Assembly (NCBI RefSeq): GCF_009362735.1
Contig: NZ_WHNP01000002.1
Coordinates: 297,671-361,670 of the forward strand
Source of the DNA: Paraburkholderia franconis
GTDB taxonomy: Bacteria; Pseudomonadota; Gammaproteobacteria; Burkholderiales; Burkholderiaceae
DNA: 64,000 nt
Direction of reading: 5' to 3'
In this document: positions 41,327 to 53,012 of the stretch, one piece after another
How positions within the stretch are numbered: position 1 is the stretch's first letter
Layout: every line of letters begins with the position of its first letter
The notes under the pieces: generated by a model
Told to the model about the DNA's origin: nothing
The model's database searches: none
What the model saw: only the letters and a program-made list of their open reading frames with translations
Made by a program: the position numbers and the translations under genes

Positions 41327-42717
41327 TTCACACCTTCGTTTTCTGCGAGCCGGCCCGGCACTGCGCCGATCGAACCCGCACCCATCGTGATCACCACATC
41401 GCCGTCGCGCACGATCGCAGCCAGCGCATCCGGCACTTCATCCACCGTTTCGACGAACACCGGCTCGACTTTCCCTGCGACGCGGATCGCGCGCGCGAGC
41501 GAACGGCCGTCCGCTGCGACGATGGGCGACTCGCCCGCTGCGTACACTTCCGTCAGCACGAGTGCATCGACCGTCGACAGCACTTTCACGAAATCTTCGA
41601 AGCAGTCGCGCGTGCGCGTGAAGCGGTGCGGCTGGAACGCCAGCACGAGACGCTTCTCGGGAAATGCGCCGCGCGCCGCCGCGATCGTCGCGGCCATTTC
41701 GACGGGGTGATGACCGTAGTCGTCGACGAGCGTGTACGCGCCGCCACTTGCCACAGGCACTTCGCCGTAACGCTGGAAACGCCGGCCGACGCCGTTGAAA
41801 TCCGCGAGCGCTCGCTGGATATCGGCATCTTTCACCTCGAGTTCAGTCGCAATCGCGATTGCAGCCAAAGCGTTTTGCACGTTGTGCATGCCGGGCAGGT
41901 TCAAGACGATGTCGATGGGCGGCGCGTCTTCGCGCATCGCCGTGAAATGCATCCGGCCTCCGCGCGCTTCGACGTTGACGGCGCGCACCTGCGCATCGGG
42001 TGCGAAGCCGTAGCGGATGATCGGCTTCGACACGAACGGCAAAATTTCCTTCACGTTCGGATCGTCGACGCACAGCACGGCGATGCCGTAGAACGGCAGC
42101 CGATGCGTGAACTCGATGAACGCCTGCTTGAGCCGCGCGAAATCGTGGCCGTAGGTGTCCATGTGATCGGCGTCGATGTTCGTGATGACCTCGATCACCG
42201 GGAAGAGGTTCAGGAACGACGCATCCGATTCGTCCGCTTCCGCGACGATGAAATCGCCCGTGCCGAGACGCGCGTTCGCGCCCGCGCTGATCAGCCTTCC
42301 GCCGATCACGAAGGTCGGATCGAGTCCGCCTGCTGCGAGCACGCTCGCGACGAGCGAGGTCGTGGTGGTCTTGCCGTGCGTCCCTGCGATCGCGATGCCC
42401 TGCTTCAGGCGCATCAGTTCCGCGAGCATCACCGCGCGCGGCACGATGGGAATGCGGCGATGACGCGCGGCGAGCACTTCGGGGTTGTCGCTGCGCACGG
42501 CCGTCGACACGACGACGGCATTCGCGCCTTCAATGTTCTCCGCGTCGTGGCCGATTGCGATGCGCGCGCCGAGCGCGGCGAGGCGCTCCGTCACCGCGTT
42601 GCGCGACAGGTCCGAACCGCTCACCTGATAGCCGAGATTGACGAGCACTTCGGCGATGCCGCTCATGCCCGCGCCGCCGATCCCGACGAAGTGAATGTGT
42701 TTGACGATATGTTTCAT
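41323..42717 (-). CDS. murC: UDP-N-acetylmuramate--L-alanine ligase (MurC)
   Basis: 464 residues. Adds L-alanine to UDP-MurNAc. The Rossmann start [19 protein letters not shown], the P-loop [17 protein letters not shown] (near 110-126) and the central Mur ligase motif [10 protein letters not shown] are intact. The C-terminal domain contains DDYGHHPVE, the MurC signature. I start at [10 protein letters not shown]; upstream frame is the murG antisense-like reading and not real. Coupled to murG by ATGA. Confidence 0.97.
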   Translation of the reverse strand: MKHIVKHIHFVGIGGAGMSGIAEVLVNLGYQVSGSDLSRNAVTERLAALGARIAIGHDAENIEGANAVVVSTAVRSDNPEVLAARHRRIPIVPRAVMLAELMRLKQGIAIAGTHGKTTTTSLVASVLAAGGLDPTFVIGGRLISAGANARLGTGDFIVAEADESDASFLNLFPVIEVITNIDADHMDTYGHDFARLKQAFIEFTHRLPFYGIAVLCVDDPNVKEILPFVSKPIIRYGFAPDAQVRAVNVEARGGRMHFTAMREDAPPIDIVLNLPGMHNVQNALAAIAIATELEVKDADIQRALADFNGVGRRFQRYGEVPVASGGAYTLVDDYGHHPVEMAATIAAARGAFPEKRLVLAFQPHRFTRTRDCFEDFVKVLSTVDALVLTEVYAAGESPIVAADGRSLARAIRVAGKVEPVFVETVDEVPDALAAIVRDGDVVITMGAGSIGAVPGRLAENEGVK

Positions 42718-43829
42718 TGCTTTCCTTCCGGGCTCAGGCTCGGTGTCGTGCCGGCAACCGTCGCGCAGACCTGCGCGACCTGTTCGGTGGCATCGGGTTT
42801 CGCGAGCGAGCGCGAACGCTCCGCCATGTCCGCGAGCGAGTCCCGCGTCTGGCTGCGCAACCAGTCGGCGAGCTTCTCCGCCGTCAGGTCGCGTTGTTGT
42901 ACGAGCAGCGCCGCGCCGTGATCGGCGAGAAACGCTGCGTTGGTTGTCTGGTGATCGTCGACGGCATACGGGAACGGCACGAAGAACGCCGCCACCCCGA
43001 CAGCCGCAATCTCCGCGACGGTCATCGCGCCCGAACGGCAGATCACGAGATCGGCGTTCGCATAGGCGCTCGTCATGTCGTCGATGAAGGGCACGAGCTG
43101 CACATCGTCGCCCGTTGCGATGCCTGCCGCTGCGTAGTTCGCGCGCAATGCGTCGATATGCTTCGCGCCCGCCTGATGCACGACGCGCGGCCGCTCGTCC
43201 GGCGCGAGCCGCGCAAGCGCGCGCGGCACCGTTTCGTTCAGCGCCGTCGCGCCCAGGCTGCCGCCCACGACCAGCACGTTCAGCGGACCGCTGCGCGCCG
43301 CGTAGCGTGCTTTGGGTGCCGGCGTGCGCGCAAGTTCCGCGCGAATCGGATTGCCCGTCCACTCGGCATGCGGCAACGCGTTCGGGAACGCGACGAGCAC
43401 GCGCCTCGCGAGCTTCGCGAGCACCTTGTTCGCGAGACCCGCGATCGAATTCTGTTCGTGCAGCACGAGCGGCGTGCCGCTCAATGCCGTCATCACGCCC
43501 GCCGGGAACGTGATGTAGCCGCCCATGCCGAGCACGACGTCCGGCTTCACGCGACGCAGCACCGAAAGACTCTGCATGCACGCGCGCAGCAGATTCACGG
43601 GCAGCATCAGCTTGGTCTTCATGCCCTTGCCGCGCAGGCCGCCGAATTGCACGTACTCCATCGGAATACCGTGCTTCGGGACGAGCGTCGCTTCCATGCC
43701 CGACGGATTGCCGAGCCACACGACACGCCAGCCCCACGCCTGCATCAGGTGAGCGACGGCGAGGCCCGGGAACACGTGGCCCCCGGTGCCTCCCGCCATC
43801 ACCATCAGCGTGCGTTGTTGCATCGTCAT
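42714..43829 (-). CDS. murG: Undecaprenyl-PP-MurNAc-pentapeptide GlcNAc transferase (MurG)
   Basis: GT28 glycosyltransferase of 371 residues that adds GlcNAc to lipid I, giving lipid [20 protein letters not shown] is the acceptor motif, and [16 protein letters not shown] and the C-terminal Rossmann fold bind UDP-GlcNAc. The start ATG at 43829 overlaps the ftsW stop (ATGA); a second ATG two codons later is an alternative. Confidence 0.97.
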   Translation of the reverse strand: MTMQQRTLMVMAGGTGGHVFPGLAVAHLMQAWGWRVVWLGNPSGMEATLVPKHGIPMEYVQFGGLRGKGMKTKLMLPVNLLRACMQSLSVLRRVKPDVVLGMGGYITFPAGVMTALSGTPLVLHEQNSIAGLANKVLAKLARRVLVAFPNALPHAEWTGNPIRAELARTPAPKARYAARSGPLNVLVVGGSLGATALNETVPRALARLAPDERPRVVHQAGAKHIDALRANYAAAGIATGDDVQLVPFIDDMTSAYANADLVICRSGAMTVAEIAAVGVAAFFVPFPYAVDDHQTTNAAFLADHGAALLVQQRDLTAEKLADWLRSQTRDSLADMAERSRSLAKPDATEQVAQVCATVAGTTPSLSPEGKQ

Positions 43830-45109
43830 ACCTTGCCCCCGCGCATGAGGACCCGGTTCTCGTAGTCAACCCGCATCAGCACCGCCACCGCGATGCAGTT
43901 CAGCAAGATGCCCGAGCCGCCGTAGCTGACGAGCGGCAGCGTGAGGCCCTTCGTCGGCAGCAGGCCGAGGTTCACGCCCATGTTGATGAAGGTCTGCGCG
44001 CCGAACCAGATGCCGACGCCCTTCGCGACCAGGCCCGCGAACGTGCGGTCGAGCGCGAGCGCCTGACGGCCGATCTCGAACGAACGGCGCACGATCCAGT
44101 AGAACATCAGGATCACGACGAGCACGCCGACGAAGCCCAACTCTTCACCGATCACGGCGAGAATGAAGTCGGTATGCGCTTCCGGCAGATAGTTGAGCTT
44201 TTCGACGCTGCCGCCGAGGCCCACGCCGAACCACTCGCCGCGGCCGAACGCGATCAGCGAGTGCGTCAGCTGATAGGCCTTGCCCTGCGCGTAGCGGTCG
44301 TCCCACGGATCGAGGTACGCAAAGATCCGCTCGCGGCGCCACGGCGACGCCCACACGAGCAGCGTGAAAGTGCCCACGGCCGTCGCGACCAGCCCGCCGA
44401 AAATCTTGCCGTTCACGCCGCCGAGAAACAGAAGGCCCATCGCGATCGCCGCGATCACCATGAACGCGCCCATGTCCGGCTCGAGCAGCAGCAGCATGCC
44501 GACCACGCCGACGGCAAAGCCCATCGGCAGAAAGCCCTTCGCGAAGCTGTGCATGTATTCCTGCTTGCGCACCGTGTAGTTCGCCGCGTAGATCGTCACC
44601 GCGAGCTTCATGATTTCCGACGGCTGCATGTTCGTGATGCCGAGGGGAATCCAGCGGCGCGCGCCGTTCACACCCTTGCCGATGTGCGGAATCAGCACGA
44701 TCACGAGCGCGACGAGCGCAATCAGGAAGAGCTTCGGCGCGTACTTGTCCCACGTTGAGATCGGTACACGAAACGCGATCACGCCCGCGATCGCGCCCAT
44801 GACGACGAAGATGACCTGGCGCATGAGAAACGCGTAGTCGTGATACGACGCGTACTTCGGCGAATCGGGCATGGCGATCGACGCCGAGTACACCATCACG
44901 ATGCCGAGCCCCAGCAGCGCAACGACGACCCACAGGAGCGAATGATCGTAGTCGAGCATCCGCGAGCGCAACGGACGCACGCCGTTGACGGCGCTCGACA
45001 GCCCGCCCGTGCGCGACGTGCGTTCCGACACAGCCGCGCCGCCTGGCTGGCCCGCTATCGAACCGCGTTGCCTGCCGAGTTGCGAACCGAAACGTTCCGA
45101 CCAGCTCAT
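43826..45109 (-). CDS. ftsW: Peptidoglycan glycosyltransferase FtsW
   Basis: SEDS-family polymerase of 427 residues that works with FtsI at the septum. About ten membrane helices begin at [20 protein letters not shown], after an unusually long cytoplasmic N-terminus of about 55 residues rich in Ser/Arg/Gly. The conserved GANRW-like motif reads [11 protein letters not shown], and [19 protein letters not shown] is near the C-terminus. The gene overlaps both neighbours by ATGA. Confidence 0.96.
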   Translation of the reverse strand: MSWSERFGSQLGRQRGSIAGQPGGAAVSERTSRTGGLSSAVNGVRPLRSRMLDYDHSLLWVVVALLGLGIVMVYSASIAMPDSPKYASYHDYAFLMRQVIFVVMGAIAGVIAFRVPISTWDKYAPKLFLIALVALVIVLIPHIGKGVNGARRWIPLGITNMQPSEIMKLAVTIYAANYTVRKQEYMHSFAKGFLPMGFAVGVVGMLLLLEPDMGAFMVIAAIAMGLLFLGGVNGKIFGGLVATAVGTFTLLVWASPWRRERIFAYLDPWDDRYAQGKAYQLTHSLIAFGRGEWFGVGLGGSVEKLNYLPEAHTDFILAVIGEELGFVGVLVVILMFYWIVRRSFEIGRQALALDRTFAGLVAKGVGIWFGAQTFINMGVNLGLLPTKGLTLPLVSYGGSGILLNCIAVAVLMRVDYENRVLMRGGKV

Positions 45110-46620
45110 ATCATCGTCCCCCGTTCGGCAGCGATGTCTTCGACCGCGCTGCGGAATACCGCGGCGCGATGCGCGTAGCCCTTGAACATGTCGAAGCTGG
45201 CGCAGGCAGGCGACAGCAGCACGGCGTCGCCCGGTTCCGCGAGGGTACTGGCTGCGCGCGTCGCTTCTTCGAGCGTCGCGTGGTCGGCCATCGCGATGCC
45301 GGTGTGCGCGAGCGCGGCGCGAATCTGCGGAGCGTCGCGGCCGATCAGCATCACGGCGCGACACCAGCGCGTCACGGGCTCGGCGAGCGGCTCGAATGCC
45401 TGGCCCTTGCCGTCGCCGCCCGCGATCAGCACGACGCGTTGCGCGAGACCGTCGAGCGCCGCAACCGTCGCGCCGACATTCGTGCCCTTGCTGTCGTCGA
45501 CATAGTCGATGCCGTCGATCGACGCGATCAACTCGACGCGATGCGGCTCGCCGCGATACTCGCGCAAGCCGTGCAGGAGCGGCGCGCCGGGCAGGCCGAT
45601 CGCGCGCCCGAGCGCGAACGCGGCGAGCGCATTCGTCGCGTTGTGCAGGCCACGGATGCGCAGCGCGTCAGCGGGCATCAGACGCTTCAGCGCGATATCG
45701 GGCGGCGTCGCGGATTCGCTCTTGCGACGGCGCGTCGGCGTGGGTTCGTCGGCCGCGTCGCGATCCTGCGCCTCGACGAGCCAGATCATGCCGCTGTCGC
45801 GCAGCAGACCGAGATCGCTGTCGCGCAAAGGCTCCGTGACGCCGAACGTCACCACCTGCGCGCCGCTCTGCTCCAACGGCGCGAGCGCCATCACGCGCGC
45901 GTCGTCGCGATTGAGCACGCGCACCGTGTTCTTGCCGAAGATCTTGCCCTTCGCCGCCGCATACGCGTCGAGGCCGCCGTGCCAGTCCAGATGATCCTGC
46001 GTGATGTTCAGGATCACGGCCGCGTCCGGCTCGAACGTGTGCGCGGTCTCCAGCTGGAAGCTCGACAGTTCGAGCACCCACACGTCGGGCAACGCGGTGT
46101 TGTCGATCGCCTCCGTGAGCTTGTCGAGCGCAGCCGGGCTGATGTTGCCCGCGACCGCGACCTTCTTGCCCGCGCGTTCGCACAACAGGCCCGTCAGGCT
46201 CGTCGTGGTGGTCTTGCCGTTCGTCCCCGTGATTGCGATCACCTTCGGCGCGTAGCCGCTTTCGGCGAGCGTTCTCAATGCCTGCGCGAAGAATTCGAGT
46301 TCGCCCCACACAGAAATGCCGCGCTCGCGCGCCGCCGCGATCAGCGGCACGAGATCGGCGGCGAGCGGCGACAGGCCCGGACTGATCGCGACCAGTTCGA
46401 CGCCTTCCAGCAGCACAGGAGAAAACGGCCCGCCGACGAAATCGCCAGCGATGCCGTGCGCTTCGAGCGCGGACAGGTTCGGCGGCACTTCGCGCGTGTC
46501 GGCGATGCGCAGGCGGCAACCATGCCGCGCACACCAGCGCGCCATCGCGAGGCCCGATTCACCGAGCCCCAGCACGAGCACCATCGGCTTTTGCCGATCC
46601 CGAAACTTCTCGCCAAACAT
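45106..46620 (-). CDS. murD: UDP-N-acetylmuramoyl-L-alanine--D-glutamate ligase (MurD)
   Basis: 504 residues, longer than E. coli MurD (438). Adds D-glutamate. The P-loop is [18 protein letters not shown] (near 130), [16 protein letters not shown] is the central motif and [13 protein letters not shown] the C-terminal domain motif. A charged insertion ([17 protein letters not shown], about 300-317) accounts for much of the extra length. Thirty-six bases separate it from mraY. Confidence 0.96.
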   Translation of the reverse strand: MFGEKFRDRQKPMVLVLGLGESGLAMARWCARHGCRLRIADTREVPPNLSALEAHGIAGDFVGGPFSPVLLEGVELVAISPGLSPLAADLVPLIAAARERGISVWGELEFFAQALRTLAESGYAPKVIAITGTNGKTTTTSLTGLLCERAGKKVAVAGNISPAALDKLTEAIDNTALPDVWVLELSSFQLETAHTFEPDAAVILNITQDHLDWHGGLDAYAAAKGKIFGKNTVRVLNRDDARVMALAPLEQSGAQVVTFGVTEPLRDSDLGLLRDSGMIWLVEAQDRDAADEPTPTRRRKSESATPPDIALKRLMPADALRIRGLHNATNALAAFALGRAIGLPGAPLLHGLREYRGEPHRVELIASIDGIDYVDDSKGTNVGATVAALDGLAQRVVLIAGGDGKGQAFEPLAEPVTRWCRAVMLIGRDAPQIRAALAHTGIAMADHATLEEATRAASTLAEPGDAVLLSPACASFDMFKGYAHRAAVFRSAVEDIAAERGTMI

Positions 46621-46656
46621 CGACTGCTTCCCCTTGCTTACGAATTTGAGTGCTGC

Positions 46657-47826
46657 TTAACGCAGCTTGAGCGTGGACAATCCGAACAGGCACAACATCA
46701 GCGTGATGATCCAGAAACGCACCACGACTTGCGTCTCTTTCCAGCCCGACAATTCGAAGTGGTGATGCAGCGGCGCCATCTTGAAGATGCGGCGGCCTTC
46801 ACCGAAACGTGCCTTCGTGAACTTGAACCACGTGACCTGCAACATCACCGACACCGTCTCGGCGACGAAAATCCCGCCCATGATGAAGAGCACGATCTCC
46901 TGGCGCACGATCACCGCGATCGTGCCGAGCGCGCCGCCGAGCGCGAGCGCGCCGACGTCGCCCATGAACACCTGCGCCGGGTGCGTGTTGAACCACAGGA
47001 ACGCGAGCCCTGCCCCGCCCATCGCCGAGCAGAAGATCAGCATTTCGCCCGCGCCCGCGATGTGCGGGAACAGCAGGTATTTCGAGTAGACGGCGCTGCC
47101 CATCACGTACGCGAACACGCCGAGCGACGAGCCGACCAGCACGACGGGCATGATCACGAGGCCGTCGAGACCATCGGTGAGATTCACCGCGTTGCTCGAA
47201 CCGACGATCACGAAGTACGTGAGCGCGATGAAGCCCCATACGCCGAGCGGATAGGTCATCGACTTGAGGAACGGCAACAGCAGGTCGGCGCGCGCGGGCA
47301 GGCCCATCGACAGGCCGCTGCGCACCCACGCCATGAACAGGTCGAACACGCGCACGTTGCTCGCTTCCGACACGCTGAACGCGAGGTACACAGCAGCGAA
47401 GAGTCCGATCACCGACTGCCAGAAATACTTTTCGCGCGACGACATCCCGCGCGGGTCCTTGTAGACGACCTTGCGGTAATCGTCGACCCAGCCGATCACG
47501 CCGAAGCCGAACGTGACGAGCATCACGATCCAGATGAAGCGGTTGGTCAGATCGGCCCACAGCAGCGTCGACACGGCGATGCCGATCAGGATCAGCACGC
47601 CGCCCATCGTCGGCGTGCCGGATTTCACAAGGTGCGTCTGCGGGCCGTCCTTGCGCACGGCCTGGCCGACCTTCATCGCCGTCAGCTTGCGGATCACCCA
47701 CGGGCCGCAGACGAGCCCGATCAGCAGCGCGGTGATCGTCGCCGCGACAGCACGAAACGTCAGATAACTGAACACGCGCAAAAAGCCGACGTCGTTCTGC
47801 AGCCATTGCGCCAGCGCCAGTAGCAT
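46657..47826 (-). CDS. mraY: Phospho-MurNAc-pentapeptide transferase (MraY)
   Basis: 389 residues with about ten membrane helices. Transfers phospho-MurNAc-pentapeptide to undecaprenyl phosphate, giving lipid I. Catalytic Asp motifs are visible: [14 protein letters not shown] (near 130), NLTDGLDGL (near 230) and [13 protein letters not shown]. The Lys/Asp/His motif [12 protein letters not shown] is near the C-terminus. I start at [10 protein letters not shown], the usual N-terminus. Confidence 0.97.
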   Translation of the reverse strand: MLLALAQWLQNDVGFLRVFSYLTFRAVAATITALLIGLVCGPWVIRKLTAMKVGQAVRKDGPQTHLVKSGTPTMGGVLILIGIAVSTLLWADLTNRFIWIVMLVTFGFGVIGWVDDYRKVVYKDPRGMSSREKYFWQSVIGLFAAVYLAFSVSEASNVRVFDLFMAWVRSGLSMGLPARADLLLPFLKSMTYPLGVWGFIALTYFVIVGSSNAVNLTDGLDGLVIMPVVLVGSSLGVFAYVMGSAVYSKYLLFPHIAGAGEMLIFCSAMGGAGLAFLWFNTHPAQVFMGDVGALALGGALGTIAVIVRQEIVLFIMGGIFVAETVSVMLQVTWFKFTKARFGEGRRIFKMAPLHHHFELSGWKETQVVVRFWIITLMLCLFGLSTLKLR

Positions 47827-47843
47827 ACTTCTGTCCTTCTCTT

Positions 47844-49250
47844 TCAGTGTGCGCCGGGCGCCGTGCCCGGTGCGGGTTGTGGATTCGTAACGGCGTCCAC
47901 CACGCGTTCCATTTTCATGAAGCGCGAGCCTTTCACGAGATACGTCGCAGCCGCGCCGTACGCGGCCTGCTGCAATTGCGCGACGAGCGCATGCACGTCG
48001 TCGAAATGCTTTGCTTCGCTGCCGTAAGCGGCGCACGCGTCGCGCGACGCGTCGCCCAGCGCGTACAGCGCATCGATGCCGCGCGCCTTCGCATATACGC
48101 CAACTTCGCGATGAAATTCCGGGCCGTTGTCGCCGACTTCGCCCATGTCGCCCATCACCAGCACGCGCGGCGACGGACGCGCGGCCAGCACGTCGATTGC
48201 GGCGATCATCGAATCGGGATTCGCGTTGTAGGTGTCGTCGATCACGGTCGCGCCCGCCATCGCGCCGAGCACCGCGCGCTTCACCTGCAGGCGGCCCTTC
48301 ACCGCGCCGAACGCTTCGAGACCGCGCTTGATCGCATCGAGCGCGACACCTGATGCGAGCGCCGCCGCCGTCGCCGCCAGCGCGTTGTGCGCGTTGTGCG
48401 CGCCGAGCACTTGCAGCGTGACGTCGACGTGGCCTTCGGACGTATCGATGCTCAGCTGATTGCCGTCGAGCGTGCCCTGAACGGCTGCCTGCGTCGTGTG
48501 CTCCGCCGTGTTCAGCGCGAAATCGATAATGCGGCTGCCCGTCGCCGCGACGCGCCAGATGCTGGCGTAGGCGTCGTTGGCGGGAAACACGGCGACGCCT
48601 TCCGGCTTCAGTGCGTGAATCACGGCTGCGTGTTCGAGCGCGACGGCCTCGACGGTTGCCATGAACTCCTGATGCTCGCGCTGCGCGTTATTGACGACAG
48701 CGACAGTCGGTTCGGCGATCTTGCCGAGCAGCGCCGTTTCGCCCGGATGATTCATGCCGAGTTCGACGACGGCGAGCTTGTGCGCTTCGCTCAAACGGAA
48801 CAGCGTCAGCGGCAAGCCGACGTCGTTGTTGAAATTGCCTGCCGTCGCGAGACGCGATGACTCGCCGACGGCCGCGGCGAAGATCGACGAGATCATTTCC
48901 TTGACCGTCGTCTTGCCGTTGCTGCCCGTCACCGCGACGAGCGGCATCGCAAAGCGCCGGCGCCAGCCATTCGCGAGCGCTCCCAATGCCGTGCGCGTGT
49001 CGCCCGGCACGCGCAACGCGGGGACGTTGAAGTTCTCCGGCGTGCGCGCGACGAGCACCGCGCTCACGTTGCGCGCGGCGACGTCAGCGAGAAAGTCGTG
49101 CGCGTCGAAGCGGTCGCCCTTCAGCGCGACGAACAGGTCGCCGGGACCGCACGTGCGGCTGTCCGTCGAGATGCCGTCGAACGAAACCGATTCGTCGCCC
49201 GTCACCGTTGCGCCCGGAATGACGGCGGCTGCCTCACGCAGCGAAAACAT
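47844..49250 (-). CDS. murF: UDP-MurNAc-tripeptide--D-Ala-D-Ala ligase (MurF)
   Basis: 468 residues from this start. Adds the D-Ala-D-Ala dipeptide made by Ddl. The P-loop is [16 protein letters not shown] (near 110), the central motif [11 protein letters not shown], and [11 protein letters not shown] marks the C-terminal domain. The start is ambiguous: ATG at 49250 has GAGGTGA four bases upstream and gives the homology-consistent [16 protein letters not shown] at 49271 overlaps the murE stop as ATGA and has GGAGGT five bases upstream. Both have strong ribosome sites. A 17-base gap leads to mraY. Confidence 0.95.
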   Translation of the reverse strand: MFSLREAAAVIPGATVTGDESVSFDGISTDSRTCGPGDLFVALKGDRFDAHDFLADVAARNVSAVLVARTPENFNVPALRVPGDTRTALGALANGWRRRFAMPLVAVTGSNGKTTVKEMISSIFAAAVGESSRLATAGNFNNDVGLPLTLFRLSEAHKLAVVELGMNHPGETALLGKIAEPTVAVVNNAQREHQEFMATVEAVALEHAAVIHALKPEGVAVFPANDAYASIWRVAATGSRIIDFALNTAEHTTQAAVQGTLDGNQLSIDTSEGHVDVTLQVLGAHNAHNALAATAAALASGVALDAIKRGLEAFGAVKGRLQVKRAVLGAMAGATVIDDTYNANPDSMIAAIDVLAARPSPRVLVMGDMGEVGDNGPEFHREVGVYAKARGIDALYALGDASRDACAAYGSEAKHFDDVHALVAQLQQAAYGAAATYLVKGSRFMKMERVVDAVTNPQPAPGTAPGAH

Positions 49251-49267
49251 GGCGTCACCTCGCCGGG

Positions 49268-50806
49268 TCATTCGCCACCTCCGCGTCCGTGCGTCGCGCG
49301 GGCCGCGAGCGCGAGCCGTGCGTGATCCTGATCCGAGAACGCGCGCTTCTTGCCCATGATTTCCTGCGTCGATTCGTGGCCCTTGCCCGCCAGCACGACA
49401 ACGTCTTCGCGCGCGGCGCAGCGCACCGCTTGCAGGATCGCGCTCGCTCGGTCTTCGATGCGGCGCGCCTTCGACTCGTCCTTCATGCCGGCCGCGATCT
49501 GGTCGATGATTTTTTGCGGATCTTCGCTGCGCGGGTTGTCGCTCGTCACGACGACGGCGTCGGCGCAGCGCTCCGCGATCGCGCCCATCAGCGGACGCTT
49601 CGTCGCGTCGCGGTCGCCGCCGCAGCCGAACATGCAGATCAGCTTGCCGCTGCGCGCATCGGCAATCGGGCGCAATGCCGTGAGCGTCTTTTCGAGCGCA
49701 TCCGGCGTGTGCGCGTAGTCGATCACGACGAGCGGTTCGTCGTTCTGCACACGACCGCCGAGGCGCTGCATGCGGCCGTTCACCGATTCGAGCTTCGCGA
49801 GTTCGGCAACGGCGGCATCGAACGGCAGATCGGACGCGAGCAGCGCGCCGAGCACGCCGAGCAGATTGCTCACGTTGAATGCACCGAGCGTGTTGACCTC
49901 GATCTCCGTGTCGCCCCAATCCGATGCGATATGAAATGCAGTGCCCGTTGCCGTCGCGCGCACATTCGACGCGACGATCCACGCATCGGCCTGCACGTCG
50001 GCGTGCTGTTCGAGCGCATAGGCGATCGTCTTCGCGTGGCCGTTCGTGCTCGCGATCATGCGGCGGCCTGCTTCGTCGTCGGCGTTGATGACGGCCGCTT
50101 TCAGCTCCGGCCATGCGAAAAGTCGCGCCTTCGCCGCTTCGTATGCTTCGAACGTGCCGTGATAGTCGAGGTGGTCCTGCGTCAGATTCGTGAACACGCC
50201 GACGCTGAACGCCGTGCCGTTCACGCGGCCCTGATGCAGCGCATGCGACGAAACTTCCATCGCGACGCCTTTCGCGCCCGCGGCGCGCAGGTTAGCGAGG
50301 CTACGCTGCAATTGCGGCGCATCGGGCGTCGTGAAACCGGTATGCATGAGCTGGCCCGGCATGCCGCTGCCGAGCGTGCCGATGATCGCGCACGGCTCGC
50401 CGAGCGCCGTCAGCGCCGCCGAGATCCAGTTCGTGCACGAGGTCTTGCCGTTCGTGCCCGTCACGCCGATCACGCGCATAGCATCGGTTGGGTCGCCGTA
50501 CCACGCGCTCGCGATCGTACCCGCCAGTTCGTTCAGGCGAGGTACGGCGAGCATCGTCGCCGCGTCGATATTGCCGCTGAAGCCTTCCGATTGCACGAGC
50601 ACGGCGGCCGCGCCGCGCTCGATCGCGTTGTCGATGAACGGACGGTTGTCCGCTCCGTCGACGGCATAGGCGAGAAACACGTCGCCCGCCGCAATCGTGC
50701 GGGTATCGGCATGCAAATGTGCGCCTGGCTGCACGCGCGCGCGCAGCCAGGCGAGCGCGTCAGCAATCTGCTGTTGCGCCGGATGAGAAGAACGCAGCGC
50801 ACTCAT
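49268..50806 (-). CDS. murE: UDP-MurNAc-L-alanyl-D-glutamate--2,6-diaminopimelate ligase (MurE)
   Basis: 512 residues. Adds meso-diaminopimelate. The P-loop is VIGVTGTNGKTSCTNW (near 111), and VTSDNPRSEDP is the DNPR motif that selects meso-DAP rather than lysine. The N-terminal uridine domain (AGDVFLAYAVDGADNRPF) and DYAHTPDALEKTLTAL at the start of the C-terminal domain are standard. The start overlaps the ftsI stop (ATGA). Confidence 0.97.
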   Translation of the reverse strand: MSALRSSHPAQQQIADALAWLRARVQPGAHLHADTRTIAAGDVFLAYAVDGADNRPFIDNAIERGAAAVLVQSEGFSGNIDAATMLAVPRLNELAGTIASAWYGDPTDAMRVIGVTGTNGKTSCTNWISAALTALGEPCAIIGTLGSGMPGQLMHTGFTTPDAPQLQRSLANLRAAGAKGVAMEVSSHALHQGRVNGTAFSVGVFTNLTQDHLDYHGTFEAYEAAKARLFAWPELKAAVINADDEAGRRMIASTNGHAKTIAYALEQHADVQADAWIVASNVRATATGTAFHIASDWGDTEIEVNTLGAFNVSNLLGVLGALLASDLPFDAAVAELAKLESVNGRMQRLGGRVQNDEPLVVIDYAHTPDALEKTLTALRPIADARSGKLICMFGCGGDRDATKRPLMGAIAERCADAVVVTSDNPRSEDPQKIIDQIAAGMKDESKARRIEDRASAILQAVRCAAREDVVVLAGKGHESTQEIMGKKRAFSDQDHARLALAARATHGRGGGE

Positions 50807-52677
50807 CGAACTACTCCGGGGCGGTTCTTCGCGTTGTCTGAAATCGTCAACTTCTTCGGCACCGCGTGCGTCGCAAGTCTTTTCGCGCCGTTGGCTGCCG
50901 GTTGGGATGCGGCCGCGGGCGTGGCGGGGTTCACGTCGTCGGAAACGACCATCTGCTTGACGGGCTGATCGGGCGGCACGTTCAGTGATCGCAGCGTATC
51001 GCCGGCGATCGACGAGAACACGGGGCCCGACACCTGGCCGCCGAAGTGGCTGCCCGCCGTCGGTTCGTCGACGGACACGGCCACCACGATGCGCGGATTC
51101 GGCATCGGCGCCATGCCGACGAACGACGCGCGGTACTTGCTGTGATCGTAGCCGCGCCCGACGTGCTTGTACGCCGTACCCGACTTGCCGCCGACGCGAT
51201 AGCCCGGCACCGCCGCATCCGGCGACGTGCCGCCCGGCGAGACGACGGTTTCGAGCATCGCGCGCACTTCACGTGCGGTGGTCGGCGAGAAAACCTGCGC
51301 GCCTGTCATCGGCTGATCTTTCGGCGTGCGGAAGATCGACACGGGCAGGATCTGGCCGTCGTGCGCGATCGCCGTGTACGCGCGCCCGAGCTGGAACAGC
51401 GACACCGAGAGGCCGTAGCCGTACGACATCGTCGCCTGCTCGATCCGGCGCCAGCTCTTCCACGGACGCAGACGGCCCGCCGCCGCGCCGGGGAAACCGA
51501 CCTTCGGCGCCTGGCCGAGACCGATGCTGGTGTACATGTTCCACATTTCTTCGGGCTTGAGCTGCATCGCGATCTTCGTCGCGCCGATGTTGCTCGACTT
51601 CTGGATCACGCCGCCGACCGTCAGCACGCCGAACGCGGAGTCGTCGGTGATCGGCGCGCCGTCAAGCACGAAACGGCCGCCGCCTGTATCAACCAGTGTA
51701 GTCGGCGTGACGCGATGCAGGTCGAGCGCGAGCGAAACGGTGAACGGCTTCATGATCGAGCCCGGCTCGAACGTGTCGGTGAGGATGCGGTTGCGCAGCT
51801 GTTCGCCCGTCAGGTGCGTGCGGTCGTTCGGGTTGTACGTCGGGTAATTGACGAGCGCGAGCACTTCGCCCGTGCGCACGTCGATCACCATCGCGGCGCC
51901 CGCTTTGGCCTTGAACTTCTGCACGGCCGCCTTGAGGTTCGTGTACGCGATGTACTGGATCTTGCTGTCGATCGACAGATCGACGTCCAGACCGTTGTGC
52001 GGCACGACCTGTTCGTCCACGTCCTCGATGATGTGGCCCAGGCGGTCCTTGATCACGCGGCGGCTGCCGGCCACGCCCGCGAGCAGCTTCTGGTCGCCGA
52101 GCTCGACGCCTTCCTGGCCCTCGTCTTCGACGTTCGTGAAGCCGATCAGGTGAGCCGTGATCTCGCCTTCCGGATAAAAGCGCTTGTACTCGGTGCGCTG
52201 ATAGATACCGGGGATGTTCAGCGCTTCCACTTTCGCGGCCACCTCGATGGGCACCTGGCGCTTCACATAGACGAACGTCTTGTCTTCCGACAGCTTCTTG
52301 CGCAATTCCGGCTGCGTCATGTCGAGCAGCTTGGCCAGTTGAGCGAGCTTGTCCGCGCCGAGATCGTCCGGCACCGATTCGGGAATTGCCCAGATCGCGC
52401 GCACGGGCAGGCTCGTCGCGAGCACGAGGCCGTTACGGTCGAGAATCTTGCCGCGCGTGGCAGGCAGCTCCAGCCGGCGCTGATAGCGGCTTTCGCCCTG
52501 CTTCTGATAGAACGCGTTGCCCGGGCCCTGAATCCAGAACGCGCGCCCCGCGAGCGCGACAAATGCGATGAAGAGCAGGAACACGACGAGCTTCGAGCGC
52601 CACATCGGCAGGCGCACCGAAAGAATCGGATTCGCCGAGAACGCGACGCTCTTGTTCTTGTTCGACGATTTCTTCAT
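50803..52677 (-). CDS. ftsI: Peptidoglycan D,D-transpeptidase FtsI (PBP3)
   Basis: 624 residues. Septal transpeptidase partnered with FtsW. A short cytoplasmic N-terminus and one anchor (SKLVVFLLFIAFVALAGRAF) precede the PBP dimer domain (about 70-230). The transpeptidase motifs are FEPGSIMKPF (catalytic Ser, SxxK), QKSSNIGA (SxN) and VGGKSGTAYK (KSGT). The C-terminal tail is Ala/Pro-rich and then basic. I start at [10 protein letters not shown], overlapping ftsL by ATGA. Confidence 0.97.
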   Translation of the reverse strand: MKKSSNKNKSVAFSANPILSVRLPMWRSKLVVFLLFIAFVALAGRAFWIQGPGNAFYQKQGESRYQRRLELPATRGKILDRNGLVLATSLPVRAIWAIPESVPDDLGADKLAQLAKLLDMTQPELRKKLSEDKTFVYVKRQVPIEVAAKVEALNIPGIYQRTEYKRFYPEGEITAHLIGFTNVEDEGQEGVELGDQKLLAGVAGSRRVIKDRLGHIIEDVDEQVVPHNGLDVDLSIDSKIQYIAYTNLKAAVQKFKAKAGAAMVIDVRTGEVLALVNYPTYNPNDRTHLTGEQLRNRILTDTFEPGSIMKPFTVSLALDLHRVTPTTLVDTGGGRFVLDGAPITDDSAFGVLTVGGVIQKSSNIGATKIAMQLKPEEMWNMYTSIGLGQAPKVGFPGAAAGRLRPWKSWRRIEQATMSYGYGLSVSLFQLGRAYTAIAHDGQILPVSIFRTPKDQPMTGAQVFSPTTAREVRAMLETVVSPGGTSPDAAVPGYRVGGKSGTAYKHVGRGYDHSKYRASFVGMAPMPNPRIVVAVSVDEPTAGSHFGGQVSGPVFSSIAGDTLRSLNVPPDQPVKQMVVSDDVNPATPAAASQPAANGAKRLATHAVPKKLTISDNAKNRPGVVR

Positions 52678-53012
52678 CGCGTGCCTCCACGAACTTTCGT
52701 GGTGGGCGCCGAAGTCGGAATCGGTGCGTCTTCGGCCTTCGCGGAACCGGTGTCGAGCGTCAGATATTGCGTGCGGCCCGTGGTCGCGCCCTGCATCTTC
52801 AGCGAGTCGGTCGCGATCTGCTCGATGCGCGAAGTCTTCGACAGCGCGCTCTGCTGATATTGAAGCTGCGAATAGTCCTGCTGCAGCTGGCGCTCCTGCG
52901 ATTGGGCGCGCTGCAACTGGATAAAGAACTGACGCTGCTGGTTCGTCGCCTTGACGACGGAAAGCGCACAACCCATTACGACGATCAGCAGGAAGATGTT
53001 GAGACGATTCAT
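52674..53012 (-). CDS. ftsL: Cell division protein FtsL
   Basis: 112 residues. One N-terminal membrane helix ([19 protein letters not shown]) is followed by a periplasmic coiled coil rich in Gln ([27 protein letters not shown]). It forms the FtsQLB complex that activates FtsWI. The Thr/Pro-rich C-terminus is variable. ATGA overlaps on both sides place it between rsmH and ftsI. Confidence 0.93.
   Translation of the reverse strand: MNRLNIFLLIVVMGCALSVVKATNQQRQFFIQLQRAQSQERQLQQDYSQLQYQQSALSKTSRIEQIATDSLKMQGATTGRTQYLTLDTGSAKAEDAPIPTSAPTTKVRGGTR

Noticed and set aside
41323..43869. Fusion-like frame joining murC with an 848-codon reading
   Set aside because: The part beyond 42717 is an alternative frame of murG. 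The murG-murC ATGA overlap shows two separate genes.
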